Assembly (NCBI GenBank): GCA_937907715.1
Contig: CALERM010000120.1
Location: 1 to 17,093 of the forward strand
DNA length: 17,093 nt
Direction of reading: 5' to 3'
Origin: an uncultured Clostridia bacterium
Lineage (GTDB): Bacteria; Bacillota; Clostridia; Oscillospirales; Oscillospiraceae
Under the pieces are notes generated by a model, which was not told the DNA's origin, made no database searches, and saw only the letters and a program-made list of their open reading frames with translations. Position 1 is the first letter of the stretch. Each line of letters opens with the position of its first letter. The position numbers and the translations under genes are program-made. Positions 1 to 7,138 of this stretch are shown here, piece after piece.

Positions 1-554
1 TGTTCACCCGCTTCGGCATGGACGTCACCCTGGCCCATCCGGAAGGATACGACGTGTTCCCCGAGGTCGAGGAAATTGCCCGCCAGAACTGCGAAAAGTA
101 CGGCTCCAAGTTCCACAAGACCAACTCGATGGCGGAAGCCTTCAAGGACGCCGATATCGTTTATCCGAAGTCCTGGGCTCCGTTTAAGGCGATGGAAAAG
201 CGCTCCGAGCTCTATGTCAAGGGCGACCAGAAGGGCATCGACGAGCTGGAAAAGCAGCTGCTGGCCCAGAACGCCGAGCACAAGGACTGGACGTGCTCCG
301 AAGAAATGATGAAGCTCACCAAGGACGGCAAGGCCCTGTACCTGCACTGCCTGCCCGCCGACATTTCCGGTCTTTCCTGCGCCGAGGGCGAAGTCGACAA
401 CTCCGTGTTTGACCGCTATCTGGTGCCGCTTTACAAGCAGGCCTCCTACAAGCCGTACATCATCGCCGCCATGATCTTCCTGGCGCAGGTCAAGGACCCG
501 GTCAAGGCGCTGATGGATCTCGACGCTTCCGACAACAAGAGAAAGAATTTCTGA
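1..554 (+). CDS. ygeW: Knotted carbamoyltransferase YgeW, 3' part (5' end outside window)
   Basis: C-terminal 183 residues of a transcarbamylase; the frame is open to the left edge (first full codon at base 3), so the N-terminal carbamoyl-phosphate half is missing. The visible part has the second-domain signature HCLP (about residues 115-118 of the visible part), the stretch IVYPKSWAP, and the ending SYKPYIIAAMIFL. These match the YgeW family of knotted carbamoyltransferases better than ordinary ornithine carbamoyltransferase. YgeW-type enzymes occur in anaerobic purine/ureide degradation clusters. The exact substrate is not firmly known, and oxamate or ureido compounds have been considered. 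Carbamate kinase follows 92 bases downstream, which fits a catabolic direction: phosphorolysis to carbamoyl phosphate, then ATP formation. An ornithine or oxamate carbamoyltransferase of a close subfamily is the alternative. The family call comes from remembered sequence similarity, not a search. Confidence 0.88.
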   Translation, partial: FTRFGMDVTLAHPEGYDVFPEVEEIARQNCEKYGSKFHKTNSMAEAFKDADIVYPKSWAPFKAMEKRSELYVKGDQKGIDELEKQLLAQNAEHKDWTCSEEMMKLTKDGKALYLHCLPADISGLSCAEGEVDNSVFDRYLVPLYKQASYKPYIIAAMIFLAQVKDPVKALMDLDASDNKRKNF

Positions 555-582
555 TCGCCCCGCGCGGACAGAAAGGATACAT

Positions 583-612
583 ATGGCGGGAGCGCGCTGC
601 TCTCGCCATTTT
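583..612 (+). promoter_or_regulatory. Intergenic hairpin between ygeW and arcC
   Basis: ATGGCGGGAGC (583-593) pairs with GCTCTCGCCAT (599-609) through 11 pairs, one of them G-T, with a 5-base loop and then a short TTT run at 610-612. It sits in the 92-base gap before arcC. It could be a weak attenuator, a processing site or an mRNA stabiliser within the operon. The T-run is too short for a strong terminator. Its role is inferred. Confidence 0.4.
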
Positions 613-646
613 CCAACACCAATACAGCAAGACGAGGATTTTGAAA

Positions 647-1585
647 ATGGGAAAAAAAATTGTCATCGCCCTCGGCGGCAACGCGCTGGGCAAGAACCTG
701 CATGAGCAGATGGACGCGGTCCATGTCACCGCAAAGGCAATCGCTGACCTGATTGAAGACGGTCATGAGGTCGTCATCGCCCACGGCAACGGACCGCAGG
801 TCGGTATGATCCAGAACGCCTTCGCCGCCTACCACAAGCAGGAGGCGAAGAGCGATATCATGCCGCTTTCCGTCTGCGTCGCCATGAGCCAGGGCTACAT
901 CGGCTACGATCTGCAGAACATGATCGGTGAAGAGCTGGACCGCCGCGGACTCGGCATCCACTGCGCAACCGTTCTCACGCAGGTCGTCGTCAACCCCGAA
1001 GACCCCGCCTTCCAGCACCCGACCAAGCCCATCGGCGCGTTCATGACCGAGGAAGAGGCAAAGAAGCTGGCGGCAGAAAAGGGCATTGACGTTGCCGAGG
1101 ACGCAGGTCGCGGCTGGCGTCAGGTCGTTGCAAGCCCGAAGCCCGTGGAGATTGTGGAGATTGAAACCGTGCGCGCGCTGATGAACGCAAAGCATGCGGT
1201 CATCGCAGCCGGCGGCGGCGGTATCCCCGTGATCTGGGAAGACAAGTACCACCTCAAGGGCGTGCCCGCAGTCATCGACAAGGACTTTGCCTCCGAGTGC
1301 ATGGCAGAGCAGCTCGACGCCGACATGCTGATCATCCTGACGGCGGTTGAAAAGGTCGCCATCAACTTCGGCAAACCCGATCAGAAGGGGCTGGACACCC
1401 TCACGCCCGCCGAGGCGCGCGAGTACATCGCCCAGAAGCAGTTTGCGCCCGGCTCGATGCTTCCGAAGGTCGAAGCAGCGGTCAAGTTCGCCGAGTCCAA
1501 GCCCGGCAGAACCGCACTCATCACGCTCCTGGAAAAAGCCAAGGACGGCATCGCCGGCAAAACCGGCACCACGATTTCTCTTTAA
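647..1585 (+). CDS. arcC: Carbamate kinase
   Basis: Transfers phosphate from carbamoyl phosphate to ADP, giving ATP, CO2 and ammonia in the cytoplasm. It is the last step of arginine, agmatine or ureide fermentation. The protein has 312 residues, the normal family length. Amino-acid-kinase motifs seen are GGNALG (10-15), HGNGPQVG (46-53), GRGWRQVV plus SPKP (about 154-166) and the glycine-rich GGGGIPV (189-195), all typical of ArcC. I chose the ATG at 647 because GAGGA at 634-638 is 8 bases upstream; an in-frame TTG at 641 would sit too close to it. The gene follows a YgeW-type carbamoyltransferase and precedes a strong terminator. The pair therefore looks like the end of a catabolic operon whose other genes lie to the left of the window. 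Confidence 0.95.
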   Translation: MGKKIVIALGGNALGKNLHEQMDAVHVTAKAIADLIEDGHEVVIAHGNGPQVGMIQNAFAAYHKQEAKSDIMPLSVCVAMSQGYIGYDLQNMIGEELDRRGLGIHCATVLTQVVVNPEDPAFQHPTKPIGAFMTEEEAKKLAAEKGIDVAEDAGRGWRQVVASPKPVEIVEIETVRALMNAKHAVIAAGGGGIPVIWEDKYHLKGVPAVIDKDFASECMAEQLDADMLIILTAVEKVAINFGKPDQKGLDTLTPAEAREYIAQKQFAPGSMLPKVEAAVKFAESKPGRTALITLLEKAKDGIAGKTGTTISL

Positions 1586-1593
1586 TTTAATGC

Positions 1594-1635
1594 AAAAAGC
1601 GCCCGCGAAGCTGTGCTTCGCGGGCGTTCGTTTTT
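1594..1635. terminator. Bidirectional Rho-independent terminator
   Basis: A perfect 11-bp stem CGCCCGCGAAG (1600-1610) / CTTCGCGGGCG (1616-1626) with loop CTGTG. It is followed on the plus strand by TTCGTTTTT and preceded by AAAAA (1594-1598), which gives a T-run on the minus strand. It serves arcC (+) and the convergent Fe-S scaffold gene (-). Confidence 0.9.
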
Positions 1636-1638
1636 CAT

Positions 1639-2073
1639 TTACACCATTCTGCAGGACTCACAGTTCTCACATGCGGGGAACTTCTTCTTATCGTAGGGGA
1701 TATGGTTCTTGTCGTAGTAATCCTTGACGGCGGATTTGATTGCCTCCTCGGCAAGCACGGAGCAGTGGAGCTTATGCGCTGGAAGACCGCCCAGCGCGTC
1801 GACCACGTCCTTGTTGGTCACGGCAAGCGCCTCTTCGATCGTCTTGCCCTTGATCATCTCGGTCGCCATCGAGCTGGAGGCAATCGCGCTGCCGCAGCCG
1901 AAGGTTTCGAACTTCACATCCTCGATTCTGTTGTCCTTGATTTTCAGATACATCTTCATGATGTCGCCGCATTTGGCGTTGCCGACCTCGCCGACGCCGT
2001 CCGCATTTTCAATGCTTCCCACGTTTCTCGGATTCATGAAATGATCCATCACAATATCGGTATAAAGTGCCAT
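1639..2073 (-). CDS. nifU: Fe-S cluster assembly scaffold, NifU/IscU-like
   Basis: Scaffold on which cysteine desulfurase sulfur and iron are assembled into Fe-S clusters. It has 144 residues and begins with the family signature YTDIVMDHFMNPRNVG. The three conserved cluster ligands are present: C35 in AKCGD (with D37), C60 in FGCGSAIASSS, and C104 in HCSVLAEEA. An additional C-terminal tail has C135, C138 and C141 (CENCESC), beyond the minimal IscU fold. The start has AGGAGG a few bases upstream. The cysteine desulfurase gene lies 26 bases upstream on the same strand, so the two form an operon ending at the bidirectional terminator. Often named iscU or nifU in Clostridia. This is the N-terminal-domain type only, not full three-domain NifU. 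Confidence 0.93.
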   Translation of the reverse strand: MALYTDIVMDHFMNPRNVGSIENADGVGEVGNAKCGDIMKMYLKIKDNRIEDVKFETFGCGSAIASSSMATEMIKGKTIEEALAVTNKDVVDALGGLPAHKLHCSVLAEEAIKSAVKDYYDKNHIPYDKKKFPACENCESCRMV

Positions 2074-2099
2074 AGCCTTTGTTCCTCCTTACATCCAAC

Positions 2100-3290
2100 T
2101 TACAGCACGAATTGCCTTTCGCCGCATTCGAGTTCCTTCCACACAGGAGACATGTTGCGCAGATACGTCACGACCTGCGGAATTGCTTCCAGCATGTACT
2201 CGACCTGTTCCATCGTGTTTTCCTCGCAGAGCGTCAGCCGCAGCGAACCGTGCGCCACCTCGTGCGGCCGGCCGATGGCAAGCAGCACGTGGCTGGGGTC
2301 CAGAGACCCGGACGTGCAGGCAGAGCCGGACGAGGCGCTGATGCCCTTTGCATCGAGAAGCAGAAGAAGGCTCTCTCCTTCAATGCCCTCAAAGCAGAAG
2401 TTCACGTTGCCGGGCAGGCGCGGGCTTTTTGCGCCGTTGAGCGCGCAGTGCGGAATCTCGGAGAGACCCTCGATCAGCCGGTCGCGCAGCGCGGAAACCT
2501 TCTGTGCGTTTTCGTCCAGATGCTCGCATGCCTCTTTCAGTGCCGCCGCCATGCCGACGATACCGGGGACATTTTCGGTGCCGGCTCTTTTGCCGCGCTC
2601 CTGCGCGCCGCCTTCAATGATGTTGGTGAGGATAATCCCGCGCCGTGCATACAAAGCGCCCACGCCCTTGGGGCCGTGGAACTTGTGACCAGACATCGAG
2701 AGCATGTCGATGTGCATCGCGTTTACATCAATGGCAACATGTCCTGCCGCCTGCACCGCGTCGGTGTGGAACAGAACGCCTGCTTCATGGCAGACCGCGC
2801 CGATTTCCGCGATGGGCTGGATGGTGCCGATTTCGTTGTTGGCAAACATGATCGTGACCAGACACGTATCTTCGCGGATGGCGTCTTTGACCTGCTGCGC
2901 GGTGACAAGCCCGTTTTCATGCACGTCCAGCAGCGTCACCTCGAAGCCCTCTTTTTCCAGCTTTGCAAGCGTATGCAGCACCGCGTGATGCTCAAATTTG
3001 GTCGATATGATGTGTTTTTTGCCCTTCTTCGCGCCGAGCAGCGCCGCCGAGCGGATTGCCTGGTTGTCTGCTTCGCTGCCGCCGGAGGTGAAGGTGATTT
3101 CTCTGGGCTGCGCGCCGATGCACGCTGCGACGGTGGCTCTCGCCGCCTCCAGACCCTCCTTTGCCTCCTGTCCGATCGTGTACAGGCTCGACGGGTTTCC
3201 GAAATGCTCCGTCATATACGGAAGCATCGCTTCCAGCGCGGTGCCGCTCATCTTGGTCGTCGCGGCATTGTCTGCGTAAATCTTCATCAT
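2100..3290 (-). CDS. nifS: Cysteine desulfurase, NifS/IscS type
   Basis: PLP enzyme that removes sulfur from cysteine as a persulfide and passes it to the scaffold encoded just downstream. With the start at 3290 it has 396 residues. Seen are the N-terminal YADNAATT, the GGSEADN cofactor region (70-76), H101-H102, D177 in HTDAVQ, and the PLP lysine K203 in SGHKFHGPKG. The persulfide cysteine C325 is in SSGSACTSGS, followed by PSHVL. The start at 3290 is chosen because AAGGAG lies 8 bases upstream. The farther in-frame ATG at 3335 falls inside the apparent -10 hexamer and would not be in the mRNA. No iscR regulator is adjacent, unlike many clostridial clusters. Confidence 0.95.
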   Translation of the reverse strand: MMKIYADNAATTKMSGTALEAMLPYMTEHFGNPSSLYTIGQEAKEGLEAARATVAACIGAQPREITFTSGGSEADNQAIRSAALLGAKKGKKHIISTKFEHHAVLHTLAKLEKEGFEVTLLDVHENGLVTAQQVKDAIREDTCLVTIMFANNEIGTIQPIAEIGAVCHEAGVLFHTDAVQAAGHVAIDVNAMHIDMLSMSGHKFHGPKGVGALYARRGIILTNIIEGGAQERGKRAGTENVPGIVGMAAALKEACEHLDENAQKVSALRDRLIEGLSEIPHCALNGAKSPRLPGNVNFCFEGIEGESLLLLLDAKGISASSGSACTSGSLDPSHVLLAIGRPHEVAHGSLRLTLCEENTMEQVEYMLEAIPQVVTYLRNMSPVWKELECGERQFVL

Positions 3291-3330
3291 AGGATTGGCT
3301 CCTTTCTTGTTGGTTCTTCTCTTTGCTGCA

Positions 3331-3363
3331 AGCATAGCACATATTCCCTACTAAGTCAATAGG
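3331..3363 (-). promoter_or_regulatory. nifS-nifU promoter with a dyad over the -35 box
   Basis: Read on the minus strand: -35 TTGACT (3354-3359), a 17-base spacer, and -10 TATGCT (3331-3336), giving a leader of roughly 35 bases before the start at 3290. The imperfect palindrome CCTATTGACTTAGTAGG (3347-3363) covers the -35 element. Its form, with CCTA/TAGG ends around an AT-rich core, recalls Rrf2/IscR-type operators. The promoter is clear; the operator assignment is inferred. Confidence 0.7.
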
Positions 3364-3391
3364 TTTATATGTTGAAGCGTTCCAGGCTGAG

Positions 3392-3469
3392 AAATTTTTC
3401 GCGAACAGAAAATCTTAAGAAAAATTTAGCCGTTTTTTCCTTGAGCCGATGGAAAAAAACGTGTATGAT
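3392..3469 (+). promoter_or_regulatory. Promoter region of the Mbeg1-like gene, with inverted repeat
   Basis: -35 TTGAGC (about 3441-3446), a 17-base spacer and -10 TATGAT (about 3464-3469) precede the gene at 3501. Upstream lies an AT-rich inverted repeat with arms AAATTTTTC (3392-3400) and GAAAAATTT (about 3419-3428). The gap 3291-3500 between the divergent genes otherwise holds only the nifS promoter. Positions may be off by one base in the A-runs. Confidence 0.65.
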
Positions 3470-3500
3470 AGCCTCATGATCACAACATCCGGAGGAAGCT

Positions 3501-4670
3501 ATGGCAAACATTCTCGACTATCTCGACTGGCGGGGCGATCTGACGCTTTCCGAGCGCGCGTTCAACGAGGTGGACAATCTGATTCTCGCAGAAATCTGCT
3601 ATCTGGACCTTTCCGGCTTTGCGCCTGCGGGCTTTGAGACGCAGCCCGTCACGCTCTGCGAGGCATGGGACGCCTATTTTGCCGCGCATCCGACCACCGA
3701 TATGGGCGTTCTGGTGCCGGACCAGATTCCGGTGCTGGTTCAGAAGGCGGCGAAGACCGCGCGCTTTTCCGATGTTCGCCTGATCGGCTATGTGAACCGG
3801 ATTGACGCGCAAACGCAGACGCAGTTTTCCGCCATGACAATGCTCCTGCCGGACGGCAGCGCCTATGTCGCCTTCCGCGGCACAGACGACACGATTGTCG
3901 GCTGGAAGGAAGACTTCAACATGGCGTTCACGCCGGAAATTCCGGCGCAGCGCTACGCGGCGGACTATCTGCGGCAGGCAGCAGCCGCGCTTCCGTTCCG
4001 CCCGCTTCTGGTCGGCGGACACTCCAAGGGCGGCAACCTCGCGGTGTATGCGGCGGTCTTCTGCGGCGAAACGGTGCAGAAGCAGATTCTTGCCGTCTAC
4101 AACAACGACGGTCCCGGCTTCTATGCATCTTTGCTGGAGCTTCCCGAGCATCACCGGATTGCGGGCAAAATCACGACGCTGCTGCCGGAATCTTCGGTCG
4201 TCGGCATGCTTCTGGAGCATGAAGAGGCGTATCAGGTCGTGCGCAGCACGCAGATCGGGCTCATGCAGCACGACGGCTTTTCGTGGCAGGTGCTGGGCGA
4301 GCGCTTCGAGCATCTGACGGAGCTTGCCGAGGGCGGCAGAATCATGGACCAGACGCTGCGGTCGTTTCTGCGCGGGCTGACTGGACCGCAGCGCGTACAG
4401 TTTGTCGACACGCTCTTCGACATCCTTACCTGCACCGACGCAAGCACCCTCACAGACCTTAAGGAGGGCGGGCTCAAAACCGCCTCTGCGATGGTCAAGG
4501 CGCTGCAAAGCCTTGATAAGCCCACGCGCAAGGCGCTTTCCGATACGCTGAAGCTTCTGGTAAAGTCCGGCGCGCGCTCGGTGCTGGAAGAGCTCGGCGT
4601 CAACCGGCTGCGCGAAAACCGGCTCATTGAGGCGCTCTCCGGCTATCTGGAAACCCACAGCCGCGCGTAG
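3501..4670 (+). CDS. Mbeg1-like (DUF2974) alpha/beta hydrolase-fold protein
   Basis: A 389-residue protein of the Mbeg1-like/DUF2974 family, which is common in Clostridia and of poorly known function. The N-terminus NILDYLDWRGD and FNEVDNLILAEICYLDLSG are typical. A lipase-like core follows: FRGTDDTIVGWKEDFNM (125-141), then the nucleophile elbow GGHSKGG (172-178) with S175, NNDGPGF (201-207), and H257 in LMQHDGF. S175 and H257 with an acidic partner could form a triad. The C-terminal third (about 280-389) is helical, with no recognised domain. There is no signal peptide, so it is probably cytoplasmic. GGAGGA is just upstream of the ATG. A small membrane protein gene follows after 29 bases. 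An esterase or lipase activity is plausible but unproven. Confidence 0.85.
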   Translation: MANILDYLDWRGDLTLSERAFNEVDNLILAEICYLDLSGFAPAGFETQPVTLCEAWDAYFAAHPTTDMGVLVPDQIPVLVQKAAKTARFSDVRLIGYVNRIDAQTQTQFSAMTMLLPDGSAYVAFRGTDDTIVGWKEDFNMAFTPEIPAQRYAADYLRQAAAALPFRPLLVGGHSKGGNLAVYAAVFCGETVQKQILAVYNNDGPGFYASLLELPEHHRIAGKITTLLPESSVVGMLLEHEEAYQVVRSTQIGLMQHDGFSWQVLGERFEHLTELAEGGRIMDQTLRSFLRGLTGPQRVQFVDTLFDILTCTDASTLTDLKEGGLKTASAMVKALQSLDKPTRKALSDTLKLLVKSGARSVLEELGVNRLRENRLIEALSGYLETHSRA

Positions 4671-4699
4671 CTTCCAATTTTCACACAAAGGACAGGTCT

Positions 4700-5164
4700 A
4701 TGACGCTTCACGACTATCTGTTTACGCTGCTTCTTTCCATGGCGCCCGTCAGCGAGCTTCGCGGCGCGATTCCCTTTGCTCTGGCGCACGACATTCCACA
4801 GGCGCTTTTATATCCCTCCTGCATTCTGGCAAATCTGCTGCCGGTGCCGTTTGTCATTGTGTTCCTGCGCCGGATTTTAGCGTGGATGCAGCGCCGGGGC
4901 GGACGGCTCGCGTCCGCCGCCTGCTGGTTAGAGCGCCGGGGCAGGGCAAAATCTGCGCGCATCAAGCGCTCAGAGCTGCTGGGACTGTATCTGTTTGTCG
5001 CCATTCCGCTGCCCGGCACGGGCGCATGGACCGGCGCGCTGGTTGCGGCGCTTTTGGGGCGGCGGCTTTCGCACGCCATGCTCTCCATCGGAGCCGGCGT
5101 CGTGACTGCGTGCTGCATCGTCGCGCTTTTGTGCAAGGGCATCATCCATATCGCAGGTCTGTAA
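4700..5164 (+). CDS. COG2426 / small multi-drug export family membrane protein
   Basis: A 154-residue integral membrane protein with hydrophobic segments at about 5-17, 36-61, 92-119 and 126-153. The family motifs SELRGAIP (18-25) and PLPGTGAWTGA (103-113) are seen. They mark the Pfam family called small multi-drug export protein; the transport role of that family is weakly supported. AAAGGACAGG lies just before the ATG. The gene is 29 bases downstream of the Mbeg1-like hydrolase and probably shares its mRNA. A hairpin terminator follows the stop. Family assignment is fairly sure, substrate unknown. Confidence 0.85.
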   Translation: MTLHDYLFTLLLSMAPVSELRGAIPFALAHDIPQALLYPSCILANLLPVPFVIVFLRRILAWMQRRGGRLASAACWLERRGRAKSARIKRSELLGLYLFVAIPLPGTGAWTGALVAALLGRRLSHAMLSIGAGVVTACCIVALLCKGIIHIAGL

Positions 5165-5172
5165 CAATCGGG

Positions 5173-5198
5173 GGCTGCCGTGCGGCAGCCTCTTTGTT
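5173..5198 (+). terminator. Rho-independent terminator after the COG2426 gene
   Basis: GGCTGCC (5173-5179), loop GTGC, GGCAGCC (5184-5190), then TCTTTGTT. It starts 9 bases after the stop codon. The T-run is interrupted, so termination may be incomplete. Confidence 0.7.
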
Positions 5199-5224
5199 GC
5201 ATTTTCCGGAAAAACCGGTATAAT
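5197..5224 (+). promoter_or_regulatory. Promoter of the ATP-grasp operon
   Basis: A perfect -10 TATAAT (5219-5224) with a weak -35 TTGCAT (5197-5202) at 16 bases. The start codon is at 5256, with AAGGAG at about 5241-5246. It begins directly after the preceding terminator, so the downstream genes form a separate unit. Confidence 0.65.
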
Positions 5225-5255
5225 AGGGAGTATCTTAGATTGAAGGAGAATCGCC

Positions 5256-6410
5256 ATGACCGCCATTGTGACCGACGCGCATTACCGGATGTCCGTCTCG
5301 CTCATCCGGGACCTGTTCGATTGCGGCGTGCGCGTGGTTGTGTGCGAGAAAGCGTCGATCGAAAACCCCGTCGGTTTTGCAAGCCGCGGTGCGGCGCAGT
5401 GCGTCCGTCTGCCGGACGAGGCGTATGAAGCTGCGCTTCTTGCGCTTTGCCGCGAGGTACTGGAAAAAGGGGGAAAAAAGCCCGCGCTTTTGCCGGTAGG
5501 TGCAAAGACGCTTGCCATGGTAAGCCGGAGCCGCGATGCTTTTTCCGCCGTCGCGGGGCTTTGCATCGCGACACCCTCGCAGCTGGCGCTTTTCAACGAC
5601 AAGGCTGCTGTTTCCGCGCTGGCAAAAACGCTTGGCATTCCGGTTCCGGAAAGCTTCGAGCGCCAGCCGGAGGAAGCGGATGAGGCGTTTTTCTTCCGCG
5701 TGCCGCTTCCCTGCGCGGTCAAGCCGCACTGCGGCGAAAGCTTCGGACTGACCGCATCCCAGCGCTACCGTATCTGCCGCACAAAAGACGAGCTGGAAGC
5801 CGCCTTTCACCATTTCAAAGCGCTTACAAACGAAGACCCCATCGTGCAGGAATATTTACCGGGCGCGGCGTTCGGCTGCTCGGTTCTGGCAAAGGACGGC
5901 GCAGTTTATCGTAGTCTCTGCCACCGCCGTGTGCGCGAATACCCGGTCTCCGGCGGACCTTCGAGCTGCTGCGAGAGCGTCTCGCGGGGCGATCTTCCCG
6001 CCTTCGCCAAATCGCTTGTCCGCGAAACCGGGTTCACGGGACCTGCGATGTTTGAGTTCAAATGCGCATCCGACGGAAGCCCCCGCCTTCTGGAGGTAAA
6101 CCCCCGCGTCTGGGGAACCTTCCCGCTCACGCGCGCGGCAAAGACCGACTTTTCCTACAGCTGGTTCTGCCTTGCAGCAGGGCTTGCTTTGCCGCAGGCG
6201 CTTGCTGCGCAGCATGTGAAAATGGCATATTATCCGGCGGATTTTGCCGCCGGACTCGGCTACCTCAAAAAAGGACAGCCCGGAAGGTTTTTTGCCGCAG
6301 CGGCGGATTTCCTGAACCCTCGCGTCAAAAACGGCATTGCCGACCCCAAAGACCCCGCGCCCGCGCGGGCGTACTTCCGCAATCTTTTTCACCGGGGAGG
6401 GCGCAAATGA
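5256..6410 (+). CDS. ATP-grasp domain carboxylate-amine ligase-like protein
   Basis: 384 residues. ATP-grasp enzymes activate a carboxylate as acyl phosphate and join it to an amine or thiol. Domains: an N-terminal Rossmann-like pre-ATP-grasp part (1-110, TAIVTDAHYRMSVSLIRDL), then the ATP-grasp core. The core shows NDKAAV (114-119), CAVKPHCGESFG (153-164, with ATP-binding K156), VQEYLPG (197-203, E199) and a metal-binding end with E267 in FEFK and LLEVNPR (278-284, E280, N282, R284). These resemble carbamoyl-phosphate-synthase-large-like ligases. A C-terminal tail of about 90 residues has no clear match. There is no signal peptide, so the site is cytoplasmic. The stop overlaps the start of the PHP gene by 4 bases (ATGA). 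The substrate cannot be read from the sequence. Confidence 0.88.
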   Translation: MTAIVTDAHYRMSVSLIRDLFDCGVRVVVCEKASIENPVGFASRGAAQCVRLPDEAYEAALLALCREVLEKGGKKPALLPVGAKTLAMVSRSRDAFSAVAGLCIATPSQLALFNDKAAVSALAKTLGIPVPESFERQPEEADEAFFFRVPLPCAVKPHCGESFGLTASQRYRICRTKDELEAAFHHFKALTNEDPIVQEYLPGAAFGCSVLAKDGAVYRSLCHRRVREYPVSGGPSSCCESVSRGDLPAFAKSLVRETGFTGPAMFEFKCASDGSPRLLEVNPRVWGTFPLTRAAKTDFSYSWFCLAAGLALPQALAAQHVKMAYYPADFAAGLGYLKKGQPGRFFAAAADFLNPRVKNGIADPKDPAPARAYFRNLFHRGGRK

Positions 6411-7126
6411 TGCTGCTTGCCGACCTGCATGTCCACTCGCGCGCCTCGTCAGACGGCAGAAGCAGCGTCGAGGCGCTGATCGAGACCGCCAGAGCGCGCG
6501 GGCTTTCCGCGATTACCGTTTCAGACCACGACCGGTGTACGCCGCTTCCGGATTGTAAAGACCTGCTTCTGATTCCGGGCGTTGAAATTACGTCCGCGAA
6601 TGGGCATATTCTGGGGCTGTTTTTAGACGCGCCCATCGATATTGCCGCGCTCGGAAAATTCCCGCCTCCTGCGCAGGCGATTGCCGCAATTCACGCCTGC
6701 GGCGGTCTTGCCGTGCTGGCGCACCCGTTTGCGCCGCAGAAGCTGACGCCCGAGGAGATTGCCGGTCTCGGCTTCGACGCCATCGAAACCGCAAACGCCC
6801 GTGCAATGCTCAAGCCCGACGCCAACGAAAAGGCCCGGCGGCTGGCGCAGGAATTGTCCCTTCCCGGAACGGGCGGGTCCGACGCGCACCACGCCAGAGA
6901 GCTGGGCGGCTGCGTGACGGAGTTTTCCTGCGAGCTGTCGCCCGCCGCGCTGAAAGATGCCTTACGGGCAGGAAACTGCCGTGCCGTCGAGGTCCGCGCC
7001 TGCAAATGGGTCTGGAAGGGGCTGTCCAAAATCCGCCGCGAGCAAAGCTGCGGCACGATTCTCTCGCGCTGCAAGGCGCTGTGCTATTTTGCCGCGTGCA
7101 TCGCGCGCGATGTGTTTCACGTATAA
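6407..7126 (+). CDS. PHP-domain metal-dependent phosphoesterase
   Basis: 239 residues with all usual PHP metal ligands in view: DLHVHS (H8, H10), SDHD (D40, H41), PGVE (E60), AHPF (H106) and GSDAH (D159, H161). Small stand-alone PHP proteins hydrolyse phosphoesters such as nucleoside 3',5'-bisphosphates or histidinol phosphate. The substrate here is unknown. The C-terminal 40 residues after RAVEVRACKWVW are cysteine-containing and outside the core. The start at 6407 has GGGGAGG 6 bases upstream and overlaps the ATP-grasp stop. A second ATG directly follows at 6410. Translational coupling is likely. The deacetylase gene begins 13 bases downstream. Confidence 0.92.
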   Translation: MMLLADLHVHSRASSDGRSSVEALIETARARGLSAITVSDHDRCTPLPDCKDLLLIPGVEITSANGHILGLFLDAPIDIAALGKFPPPAQAIAAIHACGGLAVLAHPFAPQKLTPEEIAGLGFDAIETANARAMLKPDANEKARRLAQELSLPGTGGSDAHHARELGGCVTEFSCELSPAALKDALRAGNCRAVEVRACKWVWKGLSKIRREQSCGTILSRCKALCYFAACIARDVFHV

Positions 7127-7138
7127 AGGAGAACTGCC

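Noticed and set aside
446..1252. A 268-codon minus-strand frame over ygeW and arcC
   Set aside because: Antisense to two well-recognised genes; no ribosome binding site or domain.
3288..3335. Upstream ATG at 3335 as the nifS start
   Set aside because: It lies inside the -10 hexamer, has no RBS, and would add 15 residues not seen in the family; the ATG at 3290 has AAGGAG at 8 bases.
2079..3362. A 427-codon plus-strand frame across the nifS gene
   Set aside because: It lies antisense to a clearly recognised NifS with all motifs, and its translation shows no domain. GC-rich third positions commonly create such frames.
3480..4688. A 402-codon minus-strand frame across the Mbeg1-like gene
   Set aside because: Antisense shadow of a gene with recognised motifs, RBS and promoter; its Arg/His/Gln-rich translation has no known fold.
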